A stretch of 64,000 nucleotides of DNA from Bog-756 sp963734435 (GTDB lineage: Bacteria > Actinomycetota > Acidimicrobiia > Acidimicrobiales > RAAP-2). The stretch covers positions 248,001-312,000 of the forward strand of contig CAVTHA010000003.1 of assembly GCA_963734435.1 (NCBI GenBank), written 5' to 3'. This document shows positions 9,804-19,692 of this stretch, in pieces; position 1 is the stretch's first letter; each line of letters starts with the position of its first letter. Under the pieces are notes generated by a model. It was not told where the DNA came from and ran no database searches. It saw only the letters and a list, made by a program, of their open reading frames with translations. The translations under genes were made by a program, and so were the position numbers.

Positions 9804-10154
9804 ATGAACACAACCAAGCTAGCGATGACTGCATCCATTGTCGCCCTGCTCGTGGCGGGGTGCAGCTCGAACCAAGCCGCACCCAAGCCTTCGGTGACCA
9901 GTGCCGATGTCACTGCTTGCCACGACTTCGGCAACGAGGTCATCGTCCATGGTGCGACGACCACGCAGGCGGAGCGGCTTCGGTTGATGGATGAGGTGGC
10001 ACTGGCGCAGAATGCAAACCTCCGCCGCCAGGCCAACGCCATGAAAGCAGCTATCGCTGCTCAGAATGGCAGTGCCGAGCTTTCTGCTGCTGACAGCATC
10101 GCACGGACCTGCTATGCCCTCGGCCTGGTCAGCAAGTCCGGGCAACCCACCTGA
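9804..10154 (+). CDS. Small putative lipoprotein
   Basis: About 116 residues with an N-terminal lysine, a hydrophobic stretch and a clear lipobox (LLVAGC) near residue 20, so it should be exported and lipid-anchored. The mature part is short, helical and contains two cysteines (TACHDF and RTCYAL) that could form a disulfide. I know no family. The ATG at 9804 is chosen because it puts the hydrophobic core at normal distance from the start; the frame is open back to 9759, overlapping the sulfotransferase stop. It ends 26 bases from the convergent LuxR-type regulator. Confidence 0.6.
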   Translation: MNTTKLAMTASIVALLVAGCSSNQAAPKPSVTSADVTACHDFGNEVIVHGATTTQAERLRLMDEVALAQNANLRRQANAMKAAIAAQNGSAELSAADSIARTCYALGLVSKSGQPT

Positions 10155-10179
10155 TCCAGCCGTCGATCCGACCTGACCC

Positions 10180-11619
10180 TCAAGCCACGCCCGGTGCTTC
10201 GAGCTCCTGTCGGATGTCGGACGCCGCCCCGCTGGACTGACTCGGTTCGAAGTCCTGACTGTTTGCGATGGCCACTGCGGCGAGCTGCGACCGGACACCG
10301 AGCTTTCGCAGGATCGAACGGATGTGAGATCGCACCGTTGTCACCGAGACGACCAGCTCGTCCGCGATGTCCTGGGCCGATCGCCCGGTGGTCGGATCGA
10401 AGAGCACCCGGCGCTCGCTGGTCGTGAGCAGCACGAGGGCTTCCATAGGCGGAGGTATCCGCTCGCCGCCAACCCGTCCATCCCATGAGTCGTCAGCGGT
10501 GGGGGCGTCAGCGGCGTGGCTCAGCTGGACTTGCAGCTCGTCGAGGTCCAAGACGACCGCGGCTCCCTGGGCAACGCAGGTCGCCAGCGCTCCGGCCCTG
10601 CCTCCGGCACCGACCGCAAGGACACCGATCCCCTCGGCGCAGAACCTTGCCGTCAGCCGCGCCGAGATGTGCCATGTGCTCGAAGCCCACGTGGTGCGGA
10701 GACTCGTCGGCTCACGTTCACCCTCCACCACCAGGACGACCAGCTCCACCGCGGCGCCACCGACCTCGAGAACGAGCTCGTCGTCGCCGCCGAGGGCGAC
10801 CGTCGCCACCTGATATCCGAGACGTTCGGCCATGACCGAGGCGGCGACGGCGGACAACCCTGGAGTGCCGCCGGAGGTCCGGCAGGGGCTGACGACCAGA
10901 ATGGTTCCTCGGTCACCGAGGACGATGTCGTCCCGTCGCGTGCCGTACCGGGCAAAGCCGCCTGCCGTGCACCGGACGACCGTACGGTGGCGCAACCCTG
11001 GTGTCATTCGAGCCGGCCCGTCGGACCGCCCGGCACCGAGAACTCCGCTCGAGAGGGTTAGGAGATCATCGGCGGGAGCGACCCCCACCAGGCGGTCCAC
11101 GGTGACGGTGGCGGAGGACGACGCCGACCCGGCGTGGGGAGGCAGATGATCGGTGTCATCGTCGGCGACGCTCAGACGTGGACCCGCAGCCTCGTCGCCG
11201 AGTAGCGCACTCAGGCGGACCGCGCGCGCCAATCGCTCAGCCAGCGTCTTCGGGCTCACGGCGTCCGCATCTGGACCGAAGGCCACCGCCACCCGGGAGG
11301 TCGCGAATGGGCAGACCCGGTCTGCACCGCGTACGGCCTGTTCGATCTCTCGAAGGGCGAGGTCGAACGCGATCTCTGAGCCCTGGGATTGCGTGTGTGC
11401 AGCCCCGGAGCCGTGTCGGAGATCGACCAGGGCAACCGTCCGGCCCATCGGGCCAGCCCGCTCGCCAGCGTCCGCCGCATCGCCTACCGGCTCCTTCATC
11501 GCCATCGTCCCCTGCCCCCTAGCTACTCCCCGTTGCTCGGGGTTCACGACGGCGGTGCCGCCGTGCCCTCCCGCTGGCTCCAAATTGTAGCCACTCCCGT
11601 CATTGCCGGAAAGGCTCAT
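10180..11619 (-). CDS. LuxR-type transcriptional regulator with degenerate GGDEF-like N-terminal domain
   Basis: Up to 479 residues. The C-terminal GerE/LuxR helix-turn-helix (about residues 395-452) reads LTTSERRVLFDPTTGRSAQD then IADELVVSVTTVRSHIRSIL, so it binds DNA. The N-terminal region (about residues 40-130) has the layout of a GGDEF fold: VALVDLRHG, an Asp-rich helix, then ADRVCPFATSRVAVAFGPDAD in place of the GGDEF loop. The catalytic signature is lost, so it could at most bind a ligand. The middle part has no family I recognise. It follows the glycan precursor genes on the minus strand and could control the locus. The true start may be internal, before GRTVALVDL. Confidence 0.7.
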   Translation of the reverse strand: MSLSGNDGSGYNLEPAGGHGGTAVVNPEQRGVARGQGTMAMKEPVGDAADAGERAGPMGRTVALVDLRHGSGAAHTQSQGSEIAFDLALREIEQAVRGADRVCPFATSRVAVAFGPDADAVSPKTLAERLARAVRLSALLGDEAAGPRLSVADDDTDHLPPHAGSASSSATVTVDRLVGVAPADDLLTLSSGVLGAGRSDGPARMTPGLRHRTVVRCTAGGFARYGTRRDDIVLGDRGTILVVSPCRTSGGTPGLSAVAASVMAERLGYQVATVALGGDDELVLEVGGAAVELVVLVVEGEREPTSLRTTWASSTWHISARLTARFCAEGIGVLAVGAGGRAGALATCVAQGAAVVLDLDELQVQLSHAADAPTADDSWDGRVGGERIPPPMEALVLLTTSERRVLFDPTTGRSAQDIADELVVSVTTVRSHIRSILRKLGVRSQLAAVAIANSQDFEPSQSSGAASDIRQELEAPGVA

Positions 11620-11667
11620 CTCCTCAGTCTTGATGAGGGAGTGCCCGGCACACGTCCCGATGAGTTC

Positions 11668-12603
11668 TCAGGTGTTCCCTTCGAACCACATCACAGTGGC
11701 GCGCAGACCCGCTTCGAGCGTCACCGGTGCGATGCTCGGGAACAGATTCCCGAGCCGAGTCTGGTCGGCCTGCGAGTCATGGATATCACCCGCCCTCGGC
11801 TCAGTGTGATGACGGGGGAGGGGCTTGTCCAAGATTTTCTCGAGCAGCTCGATAAGACTGAGGAGCGGGATCCTGGTGCCAAAGGCCAGGTTGACCGGCT
11901 CGGGATCACTCACATGGCGCAGAACGGCGTCGCGCAACACCGCGACCACACTGCCGATGTAGGTGAAATCACGGGTCTGGCGGCCGTCGCCGTGCACCGG
12001 GAGCGGATCGCCACGGAGGGCGCATGCGACGAACGTCGGCACCACGGCGGCATAGGCGTGGTCAGCCGGCTGCAAGGGACCGAAGACGTTGAAGAAGCGG
12101 AATGCCAGGACCGGAAGCTCGAACGACCGGCCGTAGGCCAGCGTGGCCGACTCAGCCGCCAGCTTGCTGGCGGCGTAGGGACTGACCGGCATGGTCGCCA
12201 TGTCCTCACGCTTGGGCAAGGTCGGATTGGCGCCATAGACAGATGACGACGACGCCATGACGACCTGGGGACGGCAGCCTCGCCGGGCTGCCTCCAGCAC
12301 CTCCATGGTGCCGGTGGCATTGGCGAGGTGACTGGCCATCGGGTCGGCCAGAGACCGGGGGACGGACGGCCGGGCAGCCAGATGTACGACCGCGTCCGCA
12401 TCCGACAGGACCTCGTCGAGGAGGCCGGCGTCGAGAATCGAGCCTTCGACCAGGGTCACGCCGTCGACGGCGGCCAGATTGTGACGATGACCCGTCGACA
12501 GGTCGTCCAGCGCCACCACGTCGTCGACGACAGCATCGCCGGCAAGGGCGCGGCACAAGTTCGCTCCGATGAACCCGGCTCCTCCGGTCACCACGACCTT
12601 CAC
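11668..12603 (-). CDS. NAD-dependent sugar epimerase/dehydratase (GalE-like extended SDR)
   Basis: 311-residue extended short-chain dehydrogenase that acts on nucleotide-activated sugars, most like UDP-glucose or UDP-GlcNAc 4-epimerases. The NAD-binding motif VTGGAGFIGANL is at the N-terminus, followed by the DDLSTG block, a serine-rich catalytic stretch (SSSSVYG) and the YxxxK pair in SPYAASK. FNVFGPLQ is present further on. The start is GTG, preceded by TGAGGAC. It is 48 bases upstream of the LuxR-type gene and downstream of the UDP-sugar dehydrogenase, giving a minus-strand run of precursor genes. Exact substrate not determinable. Confidence 0.88.
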   Translation of the reverse strand: MKVVVTGGAGFIGANLCRALAGDAVVDDVVALDDLSTGHRHNLAAVDGVTLVEGSILDAGLLDEVLSDADAVVHLAARPSVPRSLADPMASHLANATGTMEVLEAARRGCRPQVVMASSSSVYGANPTLPKREDMATMPVSPYAASKLAAESATLAYGRSFELPVLAFRFFNVFGPLQPADHAYAAVVPTFVACALRGDPLPVHGDGRQTRDFTYIGSVVAVLRDAVLRHVSDPEPVNLAFGTRIPLLSLIELLEKILDKPLPRHHTEPRAGDIHDSQADQTRLGNLFPSIAPVTLEAGLRATVMWFEGNT

Positions 12604-12685
12604 GTCCTCACCGCCAGAGTCGACGCGGCCGGGACATGATGGCGCTCGGTGGGGGGTTCCTCAGTCGGCCAGACACGGAGGAAGG

Positions 12686-13955
12686 CTACAGCCGTTCGAC
12701 GGTCGGTCCGTGCAGGCGGTTCCGGGCGTCGAACACATACGCAGCATTGGCCCGCACCAGCTCGTAGTCGAACGCGTCGTGATCGGTGATGATCACCGTG
12801 GCGTCGGCGGCGCTGATCTCCTCCGCCGTCAGCTCGACCAGTGGGTAGGGGACCGACTCGTCAACGATGTGTGGATCGACCACCCGAACGTCGGCACCCA
12901 GAGCGGCGAGGGACTGGGCGATGGTGGTACCAGGTGCCACGCGAGAGTCTCCGGTGTTTCGCTTGTACGCCAGCCCGAGCAGCAGAATTCTCGAGCCGTT
13001 GACCGCTCGGCCCATGCGGTTGAAGGCGAGCGACAGGCGGTCCACGACGTAGCCGGGCATGTGCTCGTTGACCTCGTTGGCCAGCTCCACGAAGCGGAAG
13101 GGTCGGCCGAGGCTTCGTCGTACCTTCCACGAAAGATAGCTGGGGTCGATGGGCAAGCAGTGACCGCCGACGCCGGGTCCAGGAGTGAAGCGCAGGTAGC
13201 CGAACGGCTTGGTGGTGGCGGCGTCGATGGCTTCCCAGAGGTCGATGTCGAGCTCGGCGGCGAACATGGCCAGCTCGTTGACCAGCGCGATGTTGACGTG
13301 TCGGAAGGTGTTCTCGAGCAGTTTGGTGAGCTCGGCCTCACGGGTGCCGGAAACCGCCACGGTCTGTTCGACGAGGCGTCCGTAGAACCCTTGCACGGCC
13401 ATCAATGAGGCTGCATCGACGCCGGAGACAACCTTCGGCGTGTTCTCGAGACGCCAGTCGGGATTTCCCGGGTCGATCCGCTCCGGGCTGTAGCCAAGAT
13501 GGAAGTCGTGTCCGGCGGTGAGTCCCGAGCCCTGCTCGAGGAGCGGCGCGACCAGCTCCTCGGTGGTTCCGGGATAGGTCGTCGACTCGAGGACCACGGT
13601 CCCCCCAGGACGGAGGTGACGGGCCACGAGGAGGGCTGCTGTCTCCACGTGGGAGAGGTTGGGTAGCCCGTCCCGCAGCGGGGTCGGCACGTCGATGACG
13701 GCAATGTCGAATCCGGCGATCCGGTCAGGGTCGTCGGTCGCCACGTAGCGCTCAGAAGCGATGGCGTCCCGAAGGCGGGAGTCTGCAACGTCTTCGACGT
13801 AGGAGGTGCCCGGAGGCCAGCCGTTTGACACGCTCCCGGTCGACATCGAAGCCTACGACGTCGAACCCGACCTCGACGGCACGGAGGGCCAGAGGCAGGC
13901 CAACGTAGCCCTGACCGACAACGACGAGCCGGGTCGGCCCGTCGTCGTGGCTCAC
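12686..13955 (-). CDS. UDP-sugar dehydrogenase (WecC/Ugd family), one frameshift
   Basis: NAD-dependent four-electron dehydrogenase that oxidises C6 of a UDP-sugar to a uronate, cytoplasmic, reconstructed length about 422 residues. The N-terminus has the Rossmann motif VVGQGYVGLPLA; the catalytic cysteine sits in GGHCLPIDPSYLSW; GLAYKRNTGDSRVAP marks the C-terminal domain. The sequence resembles the UDP-N-acetyl-mannosaminuronate dehydrogenase group. The frame breaks at the C3 run 13809-13811 and removing one base joins LASG to TSYVEDV; a separate start at 13846 is an artefact of that break. Uronates from this enzyme are plausible acceptors for the AsnB-like amidotransferase. Confidence 0.88.
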
Positions 13956-13977
13956 GCCCTAACGCCCAGCGGTTGAA

Positions 13978-15999
13978 TCATGCCGGGACCTGCTCGGAGC
14001 TGTCCGACGGGGATTTGGCCGCCAGCGGCTGGACGGCGCCGTCATCAGCGCTGGATTCGACGTACCGGGGCGATCCTGAGGATGCTGCGATGGCGAAGAC
14101 CATGCCCCGTACCTCGGTGGCGTCTCGCTGCTCGGCGGCCTTATGGAGTTGCTCCAGCGCGGTGGCGATCTCGTCCGGGGGGACCGTGATCGGTATGAGC
14201 TGGTTGATGTAGGGATGGTAGGTGGTGAGGACCTCCTCGTCGGGGGTACGAAGCTCTTCTTTGAACTTCTCGCCCGGACGGGCTCCCACGATGTCGATCG
14301 GGATGTCCACACCCACCCGAAGGCCCGAGAGGCGGATCATCCGTTCGGCGAGGTCCAGGATGCGAACCGGCTCTCCCATCTCGAGCATGAAGATCTCGCC
14401 ACCGCCATCCGACAACATCGAAGACTCGAGCACCAGTTGGACGGCCTCTTCGACGCTCATGAAGAACCGCGTCATACGGGAGTCGGTGACAGTGACCGGG
14501 CCGCCGTTGGCGATCTGGCGGGAAAAGGTCGGGATGACACTGCCTCGGCTGCCGAGCACGTTCCCGAAGCGAACGGTGCAATACGAGGCTCCACGGGGGG
14601 CGTGAGCGAGGACGATCTGCTCGGCGAGGCGCTTGGTGGCTCCCATGACGCTCGAGGGCCGCACCGCCTTGTCCGAGGAGATCTGGACAAAGCGCTGGGT
14701 GCCGACCTCCGTCGCCGCTGTCACCACGTTGAGCGTTCCGAACACGTTGGTGGCCACGGCCTCGATCGGGTGATTCTCGAGGACCGGTACGTGCTTGTGG
14801 CCGGCGGCGTGGAAAACCACTTCGGGCCGATATCGATTGAAGGCGTCGGTGACCGCCGACTGGTCGGTGACGTCGACGAGAGCCTGCTCCGTCGGACCGG
14901 TAATGGTGGCCACCGTGTCGTGCAGGTGGGTCTCGTCGTGGTCCAGCAGGACGAGGACGGCCGGATGGAGGTCGGCTACCTGGCGGCAGATCTCCGAACC
15001 GATGGAACCGCCTGCTCCGGTGACAAGCACGCGCCGCCCTTCCAGGGAGCGCCTCACGGTGGCGAGGTCGATGGGAATGGGATCCCGACCGAGGAGATCC
15101 TCGATCTGGGGCTCCCGGAGCGTGCGGAGCGGGGCCACCGTCGCGCCGCCATCGACCAGATGGCTCACGCCAGGGAGCACCTTCATGGTGAGCCCGGCCT
15201 TTTCGCAGGCCAACAGGACCTTCTCGACGGTCTCCCGGGGCGGGTCAGGGATGGTCAGGAGGACCTGCTGGAGGGTGTAACGGCTGGCCGCGTTCGGGAT
15301 GTCGTCGATGGTGCCGACCACTGGCACCCCGACCATGGACAGTCCATGGGCCCTGGGGTCGTCATCGAACACCGCCACCGGGACCAGCCCGGCTCCCGGG
15401 CTCCGCAGCATTTCCCGGATGGCCGCCGCTCCTGCATCCCGACTTCCGACCACGGCCACTCGCAGGCCGACCCGTCGCGCCCCGCGTTGCCAGGCGAAGA
15501 GTCTCGAGTGGAATCGCAGGACTCCCATACCCATGGTGGCGAACATGCACCCGACGACGATCACCGTCAGCGGCACACGTTCGAATTGCGCGCCTTTGCC
15601 GAGCGGGTACAGGGCCACCAATACCGACACGGTGACGGCGGCCGAGAGGATCAGCTGGCGGGCCTCCTCGACACCGGCATGTCGCCACATGCGCCCATAC
15701 AGCCCGAAGACATGGTTGGCGACCAGGGTGACGACCAGAGCGGCAACTAGGAACGTGGCGAGATGTTGCCAGTAGAGTCCGGGCGCCTTGTCACGGAAGT
15801 AGATGACTTGGGCGACGCTGTATCCGGCCACCACGCACACGGCATCGAGGGCGGTGAACACCAGGCGGGACCGGACCCGGCTGGCTCTGACGGCGACGTT
15901 AGTTCGGTGAGGATCGGCTGTGAGCGGCTCGTCCGACGAAGAGCCGACGTTCGCCTCAGGTAGCATGTCGAGCTCCCTCTCCGACTGAGTGTCACCCAT
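13978..15999 (-). CDS. Membrane-anchored nucleoside-diphosphate-sugar 4,6-dehydratase (CapD/PglF/WbpM family)
   Basis: 673 residues, intact. About four N-terminal membrane helices (residues 30-150) are followed by a first Rossmann-like region (RVAVVGSRDAGAAAIREML) and then the catalytic extended SDR domain with VLVTGAGGSIGSEICRQ at about residue 329. QISSDKAVRPSSVMGATKR and VRFGNVLGSRGSVIPTF are family hallmarks. Members convert UDP-GlcNAc to a 4-keto-6-deoxy sugar, the first step to bacillosamine, QuiNAc or FucNAc type sugars. The DegT aminotransferase and GNAT acetyltransferase at 42-45 kb could complete such a pathway. A run of six G (minus strand) just before the ATG supplies the ribosome site. 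It heads the minus-strand precursor genes. Confidence 0.93.
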   Translation of the reverse strand: MGDTQSERELDMLPEANVGSSSDEPLTADPHRTNVAVRASRVRSRLVFTALDAVCVVAGYSVAQVIYFRDKAPGLYWQHLATFLVAALVVTLVANHVFGLYGRMWRHAGVEEARQLILSAAVTVSVLVALYPLGKGAQFERVPLTVIVVGCMFATMGMGVLRFHSRLFAWQRGARRVGLRVAVVGSRDAGAAAIREMLRSPGAGLVPVAVFDDDPRAHGLSMVGVPVVGTIDDIPNAASRYTLQQVLLTIPDPPRETVEKVLLACEKAGLTMKVLPGVSHLVDGGATVAPLRTLREPQIEDLLGRDPIPIDLATVRRSLEGRRVLVTGAGGSIGSEICRQVADLHPAVLVLLDHDETHLHDTVATITGPTEQALVDVTDQSAVTDAFNRYRPEVVFHAAGHKHVPVLENHPIEAVATNVFGTLNVVTAATEVGTQRFVQISSDKAVRPSSVMGATKRLAEQIVLAHAPRGASYCTVRFGNVLGSRGSVIPTFSRQIANGGPVTVTDSRMTRFFMSVEEAVQLVLESSMLSDGGGEIFMLEMGEPVRILDLAERMIRLSGLRVGVDIPIDIVGARPGEKFKEELRTPDEEVLTTYHPYINQLIPITVPPDEIATALEQLHKAAEQRDATEVRGMVFAIAASSGSPRYVESSADDGAVQPLAAKSPSDSSEQVPA

Positions 16000-16621
16000 G
16001 CCGCTTGGCCCCCCTTTGGTCCAAAAGCCCCGACCGCTCTCCGCCTAAGCGCTGTGCACCCCGGTCCCAGACGAACCGAGGTAGCGCTGACATCTGGGTG
16101 TCAGCGCTACGTTTCCACCTCTCTTCCACCGGAAATCTCCCGGTGAGCTCCGCCGGTTCGACGCTGGTGTCTCGACCACCGAAGGCCGGACCGGGACGAA
16201 CTCCCGTGGGCTCATACTGCCATCCTTTGAGAGGGCCCCGTCAAGTGGCTCGGCCTGGCTCTCGCTGTTCCTCGACAGTGGGGTGGCGTTCGGCGAGCCG
16301 ATCAACACCTCCATCCTCAAAATTGGGTATCAACGGCCCTCCTGGGTATTTGACCACAAATGTGGAAGGAACCGGGATCGGGCAAACTGTGGAGTTCCGG
16401 GATCGAGGCTGGTGAGGAAACCGACGCGGCCGTCTCCTGAGGGCGGACAGACGGCGCTGTCAACCCGGCGAACCGTGTTCGCCTGGCCATCGGGCGGCGA
16501 GGCGCGGTCATGGCGGCCGGGGTGTCGGAGGTCAGCGCCCGGGGCGCCGTGCGGTGAAGTTCAAACCGCGGAGGGCGAGGTGTAGAATCGCGGCTTACCA
16601 CGGGCAGGAATTGGGAGAACC
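16000..16621. other. Divergent intergenic region between capD-like and wzz-like genes
   Basis: Some 620 bases with no gene I can support. It lies between two divergent glycan genes and so should hold two promoters. It contains the perfect inverted repeat at 16081-16110 and a locally AT-richer stretch at about 16315-16375. The plus-strand gene has a GGGAGA ribosome site just before its ATG. Short open frames on both strands lack ribosome sites and family resemblance. Confidence 0.5.
16081..16110. promoter_or_regulatory. Perfect 12-bp inverted repeat with 6-base loop
   Basis: The arms GTAGCGCTGACA and TGTCAGCGCTAC are exact reverse complements around TCTGGG. It lies 82 bases upstream of the capD-like start and about 510 bases upstream of the wzz-like start. 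Neither side is followed by a T-run, so it does not look like an intrinsic terminator. An operator for a dimeric regulator or an RNA hairpin in the capD-like leader are both possible. Confidence 0.6.
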
Positions 16622-18275
16622 ATGGAGCCAATCGACTATGGGGGGGCGCTCCGGCGCAGTTGGCGGCTGCTGATCGCGCTCGCCATCCTCGGTGCGGTCA
16701 TCGCCGTGCTCGTCCCCGTCGGCCACGCCAAGAAGGTCAAGTCCGCCTTGCCGTACGCGGCCGTCGCCGTCGTGGGTACGGCCCCGAACGGCCCCAACAG
16801 CCCGTTGAACGGAGCCGTGACGGCCGCCCAGATCGCGTTCATCGGGAACTCAACCGGCACCCTGCAGGACGTCGCGGACCAAGCAGGAATCGATATCCCG
16901 GATAGCCAGCTGCCCGCATATCTGTCCGCCGGCGTCGTGGCCTCCGGTGCCTCGGGTTCGGCGCAATCGGGATCGGGCGGCTCGATCAAGAGGAACACGC
17001 CAACCGTCGTCCACCTGACGGCGTACGGCACCACCGCGGCCCAGGCCATCCAGTTGGCCAACACATATGCGGTCGTGCTGCAGTCCGACGTGGCCGCGGC
17101 TGCCTCCGACCGGCAGTCGTCGAACCCGAAGTCCGCCGCCAGCCAGGGCGGCAGCGTCTACACCGGATACCAGGTGATCGCCGCTGCCACCGGCGCCGCC
17201 CATGGCACCAAGGCAAAGACCAGCCTGAGCGCCAGCCGGAAGGTTCGGCTCCTGGCGGGCCTGGTCGTCGGCTTGCTGGTCGGAGCGGCCATCGTCCTGC
17301 TGCGAGAGCTCCTCGACAAGCGCCTGCGCAATGCGGCGAGGGCCGAGGCCAACTTCGGGTTCCCGGTGGTGGTGGAGATCCCGTCGGCCTCCGTGAGTGC
17401 GGCTTCGGCCCTACCGGGCCTGGCGCCGATGGTCGACGTGATCCGGGACCCGGACTCGCCCGGGGCGGAGGCCTACCGCATGCTGCGGGTGTCGGTGATG
17501 TTCGAAAGCCTGGCGTCGCTGTCCGGCCCCACCGACCCCTACGCGCTGGGCTTCGACGCCGCCAAGCTCGGGTTGCCGCAAGCCGACCACCCGACCGATG
17601 CAGGTGCCGTGCAGGAAGTTGGTGACCGGCGCGGTCGTCCTGGTTGCGTCGGCCGGAACCGAGCCGTCCCGTCCCTATGTGGCTGCCAATCTGGCCGCCA
17701 TCTACGCCGAGGCCGGCGACCGGGTGGTGGTCATCAGCACCGGCGAGGTCGAGGCGGGAACAAACGGCGCGGACACTGCCACGGTGTCCGGCGAGATCCG
17801 GCCCGAGGACATCGAAGCCCGTCTGGAGCCGTCGAGGCTCGAGCAGGTCTCTCGTCTCGCCTCTGAGCCCGTTCATCTCGAGAACAGCGGGCAGCTGGTG
17901 ACGCGGATGCCGGCGGTCCTTGATGCGGTACGTCAGGTATCCGATGTGATCATCGTGGAGGTACCGCCGCTGCTGGCCGCTGCACCACGCCGAGGCGCTG
18001 GCCCGATCGGTCGATGTCGTGCTGGTGGTGGCCGAGTGCCGGTTCACCACCTTCGACCATGCCCGGCGCGCCGGCGATCTGCTCCGCCGGATGGGAGCTC
18101 CGGTGCTCGGTGTCGTCCTCACCGGGGTGCAGGGGCGCATCTGGACGCCCGTCCGGCGGCACTCGACCGGCCGGCGCCTGCTGCCGAGGAGGCCGCACAC
18201 CACGACGAACCGGTCGTTGCCATCGGCGCCGGAGCCGGTTCGTACTCAGGACCGGCTTCCGACACCCAGGTCTGA
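16622..18275 (+). CDS. Wzz-type chain-length protein fused to degenerate BY-kinase/ParA-like domain (frameshifted)
   Basis: About 550 residues after reconstruction. A short cytoplasmic N-terminus and a membrane helix (about 16-34) precede an extracytoplasmic region of about 180 residues and a second helix (RLLAGLVVGLLVGAAIVLL, about 210-229), the Wzz layout. A cytoplasmic domain follows with SPGAEAYRMLRVSVMFE, typical just before BY-kinase domains. The nucleotide-binding domain reads LVASAGTEPSRPYVAANLA and VVVISTGE, then VDVVLVVAECRFTTFDHARR. The Walker A lysine and the DxD Walker A' motif are missing, so kinase activity is unlikely. Frame changes fall near 17597, 17985 and 18190. The ending DEPVVAIGAGAGSYSGP gives the stop at 18275. 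It probably controls polymer length or export. Confidence 0.72.
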
Positions 18276-18298
18276 TCCAGAGCCAGCCGCTCAACCAC

Positions 18299-19661
18299 AT
18301 GCTCGTCGCTGCGGCCGGAATCTCCTCACAGCCGCTCGTCGCATTGGTGGTCGCCGGGGTCCTGTTCGGGCTCGGCCGTCTCATCATCAAGCGGGTCGCC
18401 TACGCCGAAGGCAACCCCTGGTTGGTCAAGATCATGACGATCGGCCTGTTGCTCCACCTGCTTGGCCGCACCGGCCCAGATCTTCGTCGTCGACCACGTC
18501 TACCACGGCATCGCCGACTGGAACCGCTACACCCACCAGGGCGCCATCCTGTCGCCCAACTTCCACCATTTCAACTTCACCGCTGGCCGGACGCCAACCT
18601 GCGCCAGATCGTCAACGACGGTTCGGTCAGCATCGCCACCGGGATCGTGATGGCCATCGTCGGGTGCAACCTGACTGGCCACCTTCCTGGTCTTCAGCTT
18701 GCTCTCGTTCCTCGGTTGCATCTTCTTCTACCGGGCCTTCACCTTGACCTTCGCCGGCGCCGACCACCGGCGTTACGCGTTGATGCTGTTCTTCCTGCCG
18801 TCGCTCATCTTCTGGACCGCGGACGTCAGCAAGGAATCGACTCATGATGCTGTCGCTCGGGCTGGTCGCCTACGGCGGCGGCCAAGATCTTCGCCCGTAA
18901 GCGGGGTGGATTCGTGCTGCTGGTCGCCGGGCGTCACCATCGGGTACTACATCCGGCCCAACGAGCTGCTGCTGGTGCTGAGCGGCTTCGCCGTTGCCAT
19001 GATGCTCCCGACGGCGCAGCGCGACAGAACCTGGGCGGGACTACGGCGCTTCTTCAGCTTGCGTATTCCTCGGCGCGCTGCTCCTGTTCATCTCGTCTAC
19101 CGTGACCCTCCACTATCTCCAGGGCGGCGGCGGCACCCTCTCGCTCCAGACAGACCCACCAGAACAACCAGGGCGTGGGCACCGGATTCGGACAGCAGCG
19201 GCGTGCCCTACTCGACCAACTCCGGCGCACCTATCCGCGGGACGTCTACGAGGTGCTGTTCAATCCGCTTGATCTTCAAGGCCCACGGGAACGCCCAGCG
19301 GGTGGCGGGCCTCGAGAACACCATCCTGATCGTGTTGATCCTGAAGTCGCTGCGCAATCTGCGGATCCTGCCCCGGGCCGCCTTCGCCCGGCCCTACGTG
19401 ATGCTCTGCATCGTCTACACGCATCGTCTTCATCTACACCTTCGCCGCCCTCGGGAACCTGGGACTGATCGAGCGCGAGCGGGTCATGCTGCTGCCCTTC
19501 CTGTTGGTGCTGTTGTGTATCCCGCGGGCGCCGAAGGGGTCGCCGCCGCGCTACCTCTGGGAGTTGCGGCGCAAGGCGCCGGCTGCAAGGTGCGCCGGGC
19601 CAACGAGGAAGCGCGCATCGCGGGCGCTCGCGACCGGGCACCCGCGCTCAGCCGCTCCTGA
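18299..19661 (+). CDS. Polytopic membrane protein, Wzy- or GT-C-like (multiply frameshifted)
   Basis: About 450 residues rebuilt from roughly eight short frames. Hydrophobic segments occur throughout, such as PLVALVVAGVLFGLGRLII, LVFSLLSFLGCIFFYRAF and FVLLVAGVTIGYYIRPNELL. A polar stretch DHVYHGIADWNRYTHQG lies in the first third, and an R/K-rich cytoplasmic tail ends at 19661. Size, topology and position next to a Wzz-like gene fit an O-unit polymerase or a lipid-linked-sugar glycosyltransferase. No diagnostic motif is visible, so this is a weak assignment. The ATG at 18299 lies 24 bases after the upstream stop. Confidence 0.5.
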
Positions 19662-19692
19662 CCCGCCCACGCCGCCGGTCGAGCGGTGTCGG

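Noticed and set aside
14143..15750. Open frame of 535 codons on the plus strand opposite the capD-like gene
   Set aside because: It is a GC-rich antisense shadow: the minus strand carries a complete, motif-rich dehydratase, and the plus frame is rich in Arg/Gly/His with no domain or ribosome site.
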